From assembly GCA_913061125.1 (NCBI GenBank), contig CAJXUB010000017.1:1-38569 (forward strand): DNA of 38,569 nt, read 5' to 3'. Positions within the stretch are counted from its first letter, which is position 1. Every line of letters begins with the position of its first letter. Shown piece after piece: positions 24,943 through 33,079 of the stretch. Below the pieces are notes generated by a model, which had not been told where the DNA came from, ran no database searches, and was given only the letters and a program-made list of their open reading frames with translations. Made by a program: the position numbers and the translations under genes. The DNA is from an uncultured Flavobacteriaceae bacterium. GTDB taxonomy: Bacteria > Bacteroidota > Bacteroidia > Flavobacteriales > Flavobacteriaceae.

Positions 24943-26322
24943 ATGAAAACTAAAATTTCACTTTTAATCGCATTTTTAACAACAATGGTGTCTGTAACAT
25001 GGGCACAAAATGAACAAGATTTTCAGGCCTTGTCTATTTTTAGCGAATATGTAAAATCAAAAAATTATGATGCGGCTTACACCCCATGGATGGAGTTGCG
25101 TCAAAGAAATCCGCGCTTTAACAAAGCTATTTTTGTGTATGGCGAGCGCATTTTAAAGCATAAAATCAAAACCGCTCCTCAAGCCGACAAAGTAAGTTAC
25201 ATTAACGACATGTTAAAGTTGTGGGAGCAGCGTTCGGAATTTTTTCCTTCAGTTACCCCAAAAGGAACTTACATGGCAAAAGCCTGTCAGTTGCAGTACG
25301 ACAACAGAGAACTTTTGGATTTAACTAAAGATCAGCTTTACACCTCGTTCTCTGACGCTTACAATACAGATGCCAAAACCTTTACGAATCCAAAGAGTCT
25401 ATACACCTATTTCTCATTGGTGGTGGACATGTACGACGCTGGAAAGTTACCGGCTCAAGATTTGTTTAATACATACGAAGTCATAACCGAAAAAGTAGAA
25501 AATGAGGTTAAAAACTATACCAACAAACGAAATGCATTTTTAAATGAAGATGGCGAGCCCAAAGAACTTAGTAGAACAGAGGCATCAAAATTAAAATCTT
25601 ACAACAGCTACCTCAAGGCCTACGACCAGATATCTTCCAGTATCGATACAAAACTAGGGTCTCGGGCCAACTGCGAAAACTTAATACCGCTTTACGCCAG
25701 AGACTTTGAAACATTCAAAAATGACGGTATATGGCTCCAGCGTGCCATGAACAGAATGTATGCCAAGGGATGTAATGACGACCCTTTGTTTGTGCAAATT
25801 GTAGAACAAAAAAATAACCTTGAACCCAATGCAGATACCGCTTTTTATTTAGGGTTATTGAAAGAAAAAGCCGGCCAAAGTAGCGATGCACTGGGTTACT
25901 ACAACCAAGCAGTGGAATTAGAAACAGACCCTTTTGCTAAAGCCAAAATATTATTCAAAATTGCAACAAGTTTCAAGAGAAGAGGCAGTTACGGTCAAGC
26001 CAGAAACTATTACCAAAAAGCACTGAAGTTTAACCCAAGTATGGGGCGAGCTTACTTAGCCATTGCTGCCATGTACGCCAAAAGTGCCAACAATTGTGGT
26101 ACTGATAATTTCTCAAAACGAGCCGTATATTGGTTGGCTGCTAGCGAAGCAGCAAAAGCGGGACGTGTGGATCCTAATATGAAGAAAAATGCAGCAAAAT
26201 CCATTGCCAATTTTAATGCCAAAGCACCACAGAAAAGCGAGATATTTTCTTCTGGTCGTGCGGGGCAATCCATTAGTGTTGGGTGTTGGATTCAGCGCAG
26301 CGTGACCGTACCAAACCTCTAA
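24943..26322 (+). CDS. Periplasmic TPR protein
   Basis: A 459-residue protein. Residues 1-21 are a signal peptide ending TWAQ. The middle is helical (YVKSKNYDAAYTPWMELRQR; YNSYLKAYDQISSSIDTKLG), and two or more clear TPR units lie at about 295-385 (ADTAFYLGLLKEKAGQSSDA, then KILFKIATSFKRRGSYGQAR and NYYQKALKFNPSMGRAYLAI). It is probably a periplasmic or outer-membrane-associated scaffold. Its TAA stop shares bases with the ATG of lptC (TAATG), so the two are translationally coupled, linking it to lipopolysaccharide export by position. Confidence 0.85.
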   Translation: MKTKISLLIAFLTTMVSVTWAQNEQDFQALSIFSEYVKSKNYDAAYTPWMELRQRNPRFNKAIFVYGERILKHKIKTAPQADKVSYINDMLKLWEQRSEFFPSVTPKGTYMAKACQLQYDNRELLDLTKDQLYTSFSDAYNTDAKTFTNPKSLYTYFSLVVDMYDAGKLPAQDLFNTYEVITEKVENEVKNYTNKRNAFLNEDGEPKELSRTEASKLKSYNSYLKAYDQISSSIDTKLGSRANCENLIPLYARDFETFKNDGIWLQRAMNRMYAKGCNDDPLFVQIVEQKNNLEPNADTAFYLGLLKEKAGQSSDALGYYNQAVELETDPFAKAKILFKIATSFKRRGSYGQARNYYQKALKFNPSMGRAYLAIAAMYAKSANNCGTDNFSKRAVYWLAASEAAKAGRVDPNMKKNAAKSIANFNAKAPQKSEIFSSGRAGQSISVGCWIQRSVTVPNL

Positions 26323-26876
26323 TGCGAAAAACATCAAAAAGCATAGCACAAAGCACTGCGATCCTAATTTTGGGAGCGGTGCTTTTTTCGTGCAACAAAA
26401 GACTGGATAAAATTCAAGGCCCCTCCAATTCTGCCCTGCTCCCCGTGTCCATTGCAGAAAATATCAATACAAAACACACCGATTCTGGCAGGCTCACCAC
26501 GGTTCTTGTAAGTCCAAAAATGATTAATTTTTCAAATTTAGATTTTCCGTATTATGAATTCCCCGAAGGAATAAATTTGACGTTATTGGACGATAACAAC
26601 CAAGCCAGCACTGTGGTATCCAACCAAGCCGTACTTTATAACAAAACCGACCTTATTGATCTCAGAGGTAATGTTGTTCTGACTACTGCAACAAATGATA
26701 CATTGTTCACGGAACAACTGTATTATGACCAAAAGAAAAAGTGGTTATTTACAAATAATCCAGTAAAATTTAGAACCAAGGACTACATCACCAACGGCAA
26801 TGGATTTGATGCCAATCAAGATTTTACTAACGCTCAAGTTTTGGAAGTCACAGGCCGTATTTACATTGAAGAATAA
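26322..26876 (+). CDS. lptC: LPS export protein LptC (lipoprotein form)
   Basis: A 184-residue protein from the ATG at 26322. That start overlaps the previous stop and gives a lipoprotein signal (SIAQSTAILILGAVLFSCNK, lipobox LFSC); a longer frame from 26283 would bury it. The body is a beta-jellyroll of the LptC/OstA type: SNQAVLYNKTDLIDLRGNVV, then LTTATNDTLFTEQLYYDQKK and YITNGNGFDANQDF. LptC sits in the inner membrane and passes lipopolysaccharide from LptBFG to LptA; in Bacteroidota it is often annotated as a lipoprotein-like form, as here. Confidence 0.87.
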   Translation: MRKTSKSIAQSTAILILGAVLFSCNKRLDKIQGPSNSALLPVSIAENINTKHTDSGRLTTVLVSPKMINFSNLDFPYYEFPEGINLTLLDDNNQASTVVSNQAVLYNKTDLIDLRGNVVLTTATNDTLFTEQLYYDQKKKWLFTNNPVKFRTKDYITNGNGFDANQDFTNAQVLEVTGRIYIEE

Positions 26877-26922
26877 TCAGTATCTTTACACTAATCAAAC
26901 CCTTTTTTAGTTTAATACACCC

Positions 26923-27114
26923 ATGAAGTTTTTATCAGTTTTTAAATATGTTTACATCATATTTGCCGTTTTTGCAACTTATGATGCCGTAACCACATGG
27001 AACAACGACCGCAGCGGTGCATATTTGTCTTTGTTTTTAGCAGTCTTTGCGGTCTTTATTTTCTTCTTCAGAAGGAAGTATCAAAAACGATTTAAGGACC
27101 GCGGTAAACTGTAA
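26923..27114 (+). CDS. Small membrane protein (63 aa)
   Basis: A 63-residue protein with two hydrophobic segments (VFKYVYIIFAVFATYDAVTT and YLSLFLAVFAVFIFFFRR) and a basic tail (RRKYQKRFKDR). It lies between lptC and the CNNM/CorC gene with a 4-nt gap to the latter, as expected of a real operon gene. I believe relatives occur at the same place in other Flavobacteriaceae, but the function is unknown. Confidence 0.75.
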   Translation: MKFLSVFKYVYIIFAVFATYDAVTTWNNDRSGAYLSLFLAVFAVFIFFFRRKYQKRFKDRGKL

Positions 27115-27118
27115 CGAA

Positions 27119-28408
27119 ATGACTTCGGACGCTGTCATTATTATTATCAGTTTATTGCTATCAGCCTTCTTTTCGGGGATGGAAATTGCCTTTGTGTCTT
27201 CTAATAAAATCCATATTGAGATTGAAAAAAAACAAGTAGGATTTTTATCAAAGCTGCTTAAAAAACTCACCGCAAAGCCCTCCAAATTTATAGCAACCAT
27301 GCTCATTGGAAACAACATAGCTTTGGTAGTGTATGGACTCTACATGGGCGATGTTTTGATGGATTGGTTTGCCAGTCAGCTCCCTTCCGATTACCTCATA
27401 TTTCACTATCTTTTTGACGAATTGAGTCTACTCACACAAACCATAATTTCAACCATTGTTATTTTGGTCACCGCCGAATTTTTACCCAAAGTATTTTTTC
27501 AAATTTATGCCAATCGGTTGCTGAAAATACTGGCCCTACCGGCCTACATTTTTTATGTATTATTTTCCATGCTATCCACTTTTGTCATTTGGATTTCTGA
27601 TTTTATTCTAAAAACAATTTTTAAAACCAAAGGCGACGAAGTTCAGTTGGCCTTTACCAAAGTTGAACTTGGCAATTATATTAGCGAACAAATGGAGTCA
27701 GTAACCGATCAAGATGAGGTAGATAGCGAAATCATGATCTTTCAAAATGCATTAGAATTTTCGGAGGTAAAAGCACGAGAGGCCATGATTCCTCGAACCG
27801 AACTAACGGCCATTGATATTCATGATTCAATCGAAAATCTAAGCACCCTTTTCATCCAATCTGGACACTCCAAAATTGTAGTCTACAAAACAACATTCGA
27901 TGATATTTTGGGCTATGTGCATGCCTTTGATTTATTTAAAACCCCAAAATCCATCAAATCCATGTTGATGCCAGTTGAGTTTGTGCCAGAGACGATGCTC
28001 ATCAAAGACATCCTAAACGTCCTCACTAAAAAACGAAAAAGTTTGGCGGTTGTTTTGGACGAATATGGAGGAACTTCTGGAATTTTGACCATTGAGGATA
28101 TCGTGGAAGAGCTGTTCGGTGAAATAGAAGACGAGCACGATTCGGTGGTGCTCACAGAGGAGCAAATTGATGAAACAGCATTTTTATTTTCAGCCCGTTT
28201 GGAGGTGGATTACATCAATGAAACCTACAAACTTCAGTTGCCCGAACACGAAAATTATGAAACACTGGGCGGACTCGTGGTTCATCACACTGAAGAGATT
28301 CCTGACCAAAATCAGACCATTACAATTGGAGCATTTGAGTTTACCATTGAAGAGGTTTCCAACACCAAAATTGAATTAATTTCTTTGAAAATAAATCGGG
28401 ACGATTAA
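27119..28408 (+). CDS. CNNM / CBS / CorC-HlyC-domain membrane protein
   Basis: A 429-residue protein. The ATG at 27119, 4 nt after the previous stop, begins MTSDAVIIIISLLLSAFFSG and the CNNM transmembrane domain (to about residue 190, with FSGMEIAFVSSNKI and LIGNNIALVVYGLYMGDVLM). Two CBS domains follow (about 205-330; AREAMIPRTELTAIDIHDSI and SLAVVLDEYGGTSGILTIED), then a CorC_HlyC domain (about 345-429). The family is often annotated as hemolysin-like; members are linked to Mg/Co efflux and, in gliding Bacteroidota, to GldE, which has this same architecture. An identity with GldE cannot be decided here. Confidence 0.9.
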   Translation: MTSDAVIIIISLLLSAFFSGMEIAFVSSNKIHIEIEKKQVGFLSKLLKKLTAKPSKFIATMLIGNNIALVVYGLYMGDVLMDWFASQLPSDYLIFHYLFDELSLLTQTIISTIVILVTAEFLPKVFFQIYANRLLKILALPAYIFYVLFSMLSTFVIWISDFILKTIFKTKGDEVQLAFTKVELGNYISEQMESVTDQDEVDSEIMIFQNALEFSEVKAREAMIPRTELTAIDIHDSIENLSTLFIQSGHSKIVVYKTTFDDILGYVHAFDLFKTPKSIKSMLMPVEFVPETMLIKDILNVLTKKRKSLAVVLDEYGGTSGILTIEDIVEELFGEIEDEHDSVVLTEEQIDETAFLFSARLEVDYINETYKLQLPEHENYETLGGLVVHHTEEIPDQNQTITIGAFEFTIEEVSNTKIELISLKINRDD

Positions 28409-28510
28409 TTGAAACTCTTTCAAAACAATAAAACGTAAATCCCTCTTTAATATTTCAAATTAAATTGGTATTTTCGCTCACTATTATTAAATCAACAGAG
28501 AAATTATACC

Positions 28511-30673
28511 ATGGCATTATTAGGTAAAATTAGATCACTTGGCCCCGTTGCGCTCATCAGCGTTATTGGTTTGGCCTTATTCGCATTTGTGTTCTCAACG
28601 GGTTCTGGAACCATCACCGACATTTTCAAAACCGATGAGTTGAATCAAAATAACATTGCAACGGTAAATGGCACGGACATTGATCGTGCCGAATTTATGG
28701 CAAAAGTTGAAAATTTTCAGCGGCAGTCTGGCGGTTCACTAACCACCACTCAGGCCATGAATCGCGTTTGGGACAACGAAGTTCGAGCCAAAATAATGCA
28801 ATCTCAGTACGATGCTCTGGGACTTTCGGTGGAGCGCGATTACATGCGTCAGTTGTTGGAACAAAATTTAGGAAATTTTGAAGAATTTAAAAACGAGGCA
28901 GGTCTTTTTGATGAGGATAAACTCAATGAATTTATTGCCAATCTAAAAGCTATTGCACCAGAAACTTCAACTCTTGGCGGCTCCGCAGTTAATTATAAAT
29001 CTTGGACGGACTTCGAACAAAATGTTGCCATAACTGGATTACAACAAACGTATTTTAATTTAGTTAAAGCAGGAATGACAGGGACCCTAACTGAAGGCGA
29101 GTTGGAGCACCAACTCGAAAATGATAAAGTCGATTTAAAATACGTTCAGATACCCTATTCAAGCATTCCCGACAGTATTATTGACATCAAAAAATCTGAA
29201 GTGGAAGCTTACATGAAACGTTTTCCAAAGCAATATGAGGTAGAAGCATCGAGAGATTTGGTATTTGTTCAATTTAAAGAAGAAGCGTCTTCAAGCGATG
29301 AGCAAGCCATTCAGGAAAACCTTAAAACCCTCATTGAAGACCGTGAGGAATATAATGAAGTTTCGAAGTTGAGCGAAACGGTTGTTGGATTTAAAAACAC
29401 CACAGATAACCAGGGGTTTGTCAATGCCAATTCAGCTCAAAAATACAACGATACCTACGTGTTTAGATCTGCATTTTCTTCTGAAACGGCGGATGAAATT
29501 ACGGCTCTCTCCGAAGGAGAAATTTATGGTCCTTACAAGGATAACGGATTTTTTAAACTCACCAAAATGGTGTCCAAAAGAGGGATTGCAGATTCCACGA
29601 AAGTACGTCACATTTTAATTCCATTTGTTGGAGGGGTTCGCGCCGATGCAACCGTTACCAAAACGGATGCAGAAGCAAAAGCAACCGCAGACAGTATCTA
29701 CAATGTCCTACGGCGAAATCGTTCCAAATTCAAATCCTTGTTATCGCTTTCTTCAGATAAAGTAAGTAACGAAAAAGAGGGCGTTATCGAATTTGCATAC
29801 ACCGATGGTTTTGCACCAGAATTTAAAGCGTATTCGTTTGAAAACCCTAAGGGTAGTTTGGGAGTAGTACGAACGGATTTTGGCTACCACGTGATTGAAG
29901 TTTTGGATCAAGGTAAAACTCAAGATGCGTTTAAAGTGGCCACAATTGCACAAGAGATTGAACCTTCAGTTGAAACAATTGACGAGATTTTCAAAAACAA
30001 ATCTAAATTTGAAATTGCTGTTGCTGACGCTGATTTTAAATCCGTTGCAACAGAGAGCAATTACGATGTTCGTAGCGTTAGTAGCGTCAAAGCATTGGAC
30101 GAAAACATTCCTGGAATTGGATCACAACGCGCCATTGTACGGTGGGCTTTTGAAGACGATACAGATGTGAACGATTTCAAAAGTTTCAATACATCAGGAG
30201 GAGGATTTGTAGTGGTTAAAGTTACGGCCATAAACGAAAAAGGTCTCATGTCTGTCGAGAGCGGATCTGTTACAGCGCTTCCTGAGCTTCGCAAAGAAAA
30301 GAAAGCTGAACTGATTATGGAACGTATTTCAGCATCAACACTCGATGATATTGCATCTGCTGAGGGACAAACTGTGAAATCTGCTGCTGCTGTCAACATG
30401 AAAAATCCCACGCTTTCCGGTGCTGGCCGTGAGCCGCTGGTTATCGGGACTGCCTTTGGTTTATCTGAAGGCCAAACTTCTAACTTGATTATTGGAAACT
30501 CTGGTGTATTCGCCGTTCAGGTTACAAAATCGACGCCGGCCGTAACACTTTCAAGCTATCAGCCGTCTGCCAACCGTGTTGGTCAAAATAAAGCCAATGC
30601 TGTGAATACCAAGTTGTATGATGCGCTAAAAGATGCCGCTGAAATTAAAGACAATAGAGCGGTATTCTACTAG
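28511..30673 (+). CDS. ppiD: PpiD/SurA-like periplasmic peptidyl-prolyl isomerase and chaperone
   Basis: A 720-residue protein. Residues 10-30 form a single N-terminal membrane anchor (LGPVALISVIGLALFAFVFS). Residues about 45-190 are a SurA-N-like chaperone region (VNGTDIDRAEFMAKVENFQR; WDNEVRAKIMQSQYDALGLS). Residues about 360-470 are a parvulin domain starting STKVRHILIPF and ending DFGYHVIEVLDQ. PpiD helps newly exported outer-membrane proteins to fold at the Sec exit; its place after lptC and the outer-membrane-protein genes suits that role. It is longer than E. coli PpiD (about 620 residues), owing to a C-terminal extension that may hold a second, degenerate parvulin-like region. A terminator follows. 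Confidence 0.88.
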   Translation: MALLGKIRSLGPVALISVIGLALFAFVFSTGSGTITDIFKTDELNQNNIATVNGTDIDRAEFMAKVENFQRQSGGSLTTTQAMNRVWDNEVRAKIMQSQYDALGLSVERDYMRQLLEQNLGNFEEFKNEAGLFDEDKLNEFIANLKAIAPETSTLGGSAVNYKSWTDFEQNVAITGLQQTYFNLVKAGMTGTLTEGELEHQLENDKVDLKYVQIPYSSIPDSIIDIKKSEVEAYMKRFPKQYEVEASRDLVFVQFKEEASSSDEQAIQENLKTLIEDREEYNEVSKLSETVVGFKNTTDNQGFVNANSAQKYNDTYVFRSAFSSETADEITALSEGEIYGPYKDNGFFKLTKMVSKRGIADSTKVRHILIPFVGGVRADATVTKTDAEAKATADSIYNVLRRNRSKFKSLLSLSSDKVSNEKEGVIEFAYTDGFAPEFKAYSFENPKGSLGVVRTDFGYHVIEVLDQGKTQDAFKVATIAQEIEPSVETIDEIFKNKSKFEIAVADADFKSVATESNYDVRSVSSVKALDENIPGIGSQRAIVRWAFEDDTDVNDFKSFNTSGGGFVVVKVTAINEKGLMSVESGSVTALPELRKEKKAELIMERISASTLDDIASAEGQTVKSAAAVNMKNPTLSGAGREPLVIGTAFGLSEGQTSNLIIGNSGVFAVQVTKSTPAVTLSSYQPSANRVGQNKANAVNTKLYDALKDAAEIKDNRAVFY

Positions 30674-30694
30674 AAATTAAGATAAAAATTTTTT

Positions 30695-30723
30695 AAGGGA
30701 CTGATTTTTCAGTTCCTTTTTTT
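30695..30723 (+). terminator. Rho-independent terminator after ppiD
   Basis: Stem AAGGGACTGA (30695-30704) with TCAGTTCCTT (30709-30718; one G-T pair), then a T run to 30723. It lies 10 nt before the stop of the convergent GHMP kinase gene. Confidence 0.88.
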
Positions 30724-30732
30724 ACTTTAAGC

Positions 30733-31632
30733 TTACAGTACCATCATTTCAAAAGGTACAATGGTATCATAACCCTTTTCTGTAAAATATTGAATATCAG
30801 AATTTTGCCCCGTGGCTAAAAAGAAATCGCCCCCCCATGCGCCCAAACTTTTTATGGCTCCTCCGTAATCGGGGAAGTGTGTCGATTTTAAAGGGGGTTG
30901 TTGAATAAGTTGACCAATGATAGTTTCGTGCTTCGTTATAAGGGTTTCAAATTCATCCAAAGCGGTCGTGTGCAACAACGCATCTGTGATTGAATTTATT
31001 TCAGAATAATGATTTTTTTTGGAATTTTTCAGGGCATTATACGCCGCGATAGCTTCTCGACTGTTTTGTTTTTTATTTCGATAAACGAAGTACAAATTAT
31101 CCTTAAAAGGAGGATCAAAAGTGACGCCACTCACCACAGGGTTATCGCTCTGTTTTTGATAAACGATAGGATGTGAGTTTTGAGCACAAGCGATGTCGTA
31201 CCCGCTGCCGCCAAAGGTTTTTTTCAACAACTTAAAGGCATCTATTTTAGCCCATTGGGCCAGGTTATTGATGAGAGTTGAGGACGATCCCAACCCCCAG
31301 TTTTTTGGAAATTCCAAAGTACTAACCATCTCAAAACCCGGGTTGTGTTCAAAACAATCGGGTTGCATTTTGGCAATCGCTTTGAAGCAATCAGACAACC
31401 GTTTGGCAATTTCACTTCGGTTGGTGGGTATGAAATCTGGATATTGAAACGTCGTTTCAAACCAAAGTTTCCCTTGGTGGTCAAAACTTTTCCAGTGAAT
31501 TTCTGAATTATTAATTGATGTTACTCTTAACGATTGCCCAAGTTTTGTGGGTAATGCCAGAGCTTTGGCACCATCCAAAACGGCATATTCTCCACTGATT
31601 AAAAGTTTTCCGTGACTGTAAAAAGTTGACAT
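30733..31632 (-). CDS. GHMP kinase (GYDIA family), probably mevalonate pathway
   Basis: A 299-residue protein. FYSHGKLLISGEYAVLDGAK is the N-terminal GHMP motif, FPKNWGLGSSSTLINNLAQW is the ATP-binding glycine/serine loop, and GGSGYDIACAQ contains the GYDIA sequence that names the Bacteroidota subfamily. LGAWGGDFFLATG near the C-terminus is the third GHMP motif. GHMP kinases phosphorylate small alcohols; next to HMG-CoA reductase this one probably acts on mevalonate or phosphomevalonate, but the exact step cannot be told. Its ATG overlaps the reductase stop (TGATG), so the genes are translationally coupled. Confidence 0.9.
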   Translation of the reverse strand: MSTFYSHGKLLISGEYAVLDGAKALALPTKLGQSLRVTSINNSEIHWKSFDHQGKLWFETTFQYPDFIPTNRSEIAKRLSDCFKAIAKMQPDCFEHNPGFEMVSTLEFPKNWGLGSSSTLINNLAQWAKIDAFKLLKKTFGGSGYDIACAQNSHPIVYQKQSDNPVVSGVTFDPPFKDNLYFVYRNKKQNSREAIAAYNALKNSKKNHYSEINSITDALLHTTALDEFETLITKHETIIGQLIQQPPLKSTHFPDYGGAIKSLGAWGGDFFLATGQNSDIQYFTEKGYDTIVPFEMMVL

Positions 31633-32942
31633 CAGTTACGAAGGTTTTTTAGGGCCTCTACCACAGCGCGGTGCGAAACACTGTTGGTTTTAAAAAAATC
31701 AATTAGTTGATTTTTTTCATTTTCATTGGCATCAAATTGATTCAAAATATTGAGCAAATGCATTTTCATGTGGCCTTTTTGAATCCCGGTAGTTGTTAGT
31801 GATCGGAGGGCAGCAAAGTTTTGTGCCAATCCTGCCACTGCAATAATTTCCATAAGTTGCGGGGCAGAGGGATTTCCAAGCATTTCCAAAGCCAATTTGA
31901 CCATAGGATGCAAACTTGTTAGTCCTCCTACTGTCCCTAAAGCCAATGGAATGTCCATCCAAAACTTAAAATTGCCGTCTTCCAAGCTGGCGTGCGATAG
32001 ACTTGAGTATTGGCCATGTCTAGCCGCAAAAGCATGAATTCCAGCTTCCACCGCCCTAAAATCATTACCTGTGGCAATAACAACAGCATCAACCCCGTTC
32101 ATTATGCCTTTGTTGTGGGTTACCGCTCGATAGGGTTCTACTTCTGCAATGCGAACGGCTTGAATGAATTTTTCGGCAAATTCTTGCCCATCAAAATGCC
32201 CATTTAATGTCAATTTACTCACTGGGCAAGACACCTGGGCTCGAACCACACAATTGGGGACATAATTCGACAAAATACGCATCACGATTTTTGGTTGATG
32301 CCCATCGAGATCAACACCAGAATTGGTCAATTGTTCAAACGAATCGGCAATTTGCTCTAAACACGAGTTAATAAAATTGGCCCCCATAGCGTCTTTAGTT
32401 TCAAAAGTAGCTTCGAGTTGAAAATAATGAGGTAATTTTTTAGTGCTGTCGATAAGTTTTAAATCTAAAATTCCGCCGCCGCGTTGTTCCATATTTTGAG
32501 TCAACGGTTTAGTTGATGCCAACAGTTGGGATTTAAGTTTTTTAAAACACGATTGCAAACTGGAAGGTTGTCCTTTAAATAAAAAATGAACATGTCCAAT
32601 TTTTTTGGTGGAAAGCACTTCGGTTTTAAATCCCCCACGAGTCATCCAAAATTTTGCTGCATTACTGGCGGCTGCCACAACCGAACTTTCCTCAATTGCC
32701 ATTGGGATGGTATAAACCTTGCCATTGATTAGAAAATTGGGGGCGATGCCGAAGGGCATGTAAAAATTCGATATGGTATTTTCAATAAACTCGTCGTGAA
32801 GTTTTTGCAGTTTTTGATCTGAATTCCAATAGGATTTCAAAAGGATTTTGGCATCCAAATTTCCACTAAAATAATTGGAAATCAGCCAGTTAATTTTCTC
32901 GTCTTTGGTAAATTTTGAAAATCCAGAAACAAACTTTTGCAT
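31632..32942 (-). CDS. mvaA: Class II hydroxymethylglutaryl-CoA reductase
   Basis: A 436-residue enzyme. Landmarks: MPFGIAPNFLINGK; MAIEESSVVAAASNAAKF with the catalytic Glu (84 or 85); DAMGANFINSC; VTHNKGIMNGVDAVVIATGN with the catalytic Lys278; NDFRAVEAG with Asp294; and GHMKMHLLNIL near the C-terminus with the active-site His. These fit the class II (Pseudomonas mevalonii) type, which is often named degradative. Here it precedes a GHMP kinase, so it more likely makes mevalonate for isoprenoids, as in other Flavobacteriaceae. It is the first gene of the two-gene operon. Confidence 0.93.
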   Translation of the reverse strand: MQKFVSGFSKFTKDEKINWLISNYFSGNLDAKILLKSYWNSDQKLQKLHDEFIENTISNFYMPFGIAPNFLINGKVYTIPMAIEESSVVAAASNAAKFWMTRGGFKTEVLSTKKIGHVHFLFKGQPSSLQSCFKKLKSQLLASTKPLTQNMEQRGGGILDLKLIDSTKKLPHYFQLEATFETKDAMGANFINSCLEQIADSFEQLTNSGVDLDGHQPKIVMRILSNYVPNCVVRAQVSCPVSKLTLNGHFDGQEFAEKFIQAVRIAEVEPYRAVTHNKGIMNGVDAVVIATGNDFRAVEAGIHAFAARHGQYSSLSHASLEDGNFKFWMDIPLALGTVGGLTSLHPMVKLALEMLGNPSAPQLMEIIAVAGLAQNFAALRSLTTTGIQKGHMKMHLLNILNQFDANENEKNQLIDFFKTNSVSHRAVVEALKNLRN

Positions 32943-32959
32943 AGTTCAAATTTGATTAA

Positions 32960-32967
32960 CAAAGATA
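32960..32967 (-). promoter_or_regulatory. -7 box candidate for the mevalonate operon
   Basis: The complement reads TATCTTTG, an exact TAnnTTTG match, 18 nt upstream of the ATG. The expected -33 region is T-rich but has no clear TTG, so support is partial. Confidence 0.4.
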
Positions 32968-33079
32968 CTATTCTCTTTATTATATGAAAAGCCATTTGTT
33001 AAAATGAAGATTAATCGGACGATTACTGTGTATTTCTATTTTTTTTTAGTAAAATTGATATCATTTTTAAATCATTGAT

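Noticed and set aside
26283-26321. Longer start for lptC
   Set aside because: It would bury the lipoprotein signal; the ATG at 26322 overlaps the previous stop as in coupled genes.
27047-27118. Longer start for the CNNM/CorC protein
   Set aside because: It overlaps the small membrane protein in another frame; the ATG at 27119 starts the first membrane segment.
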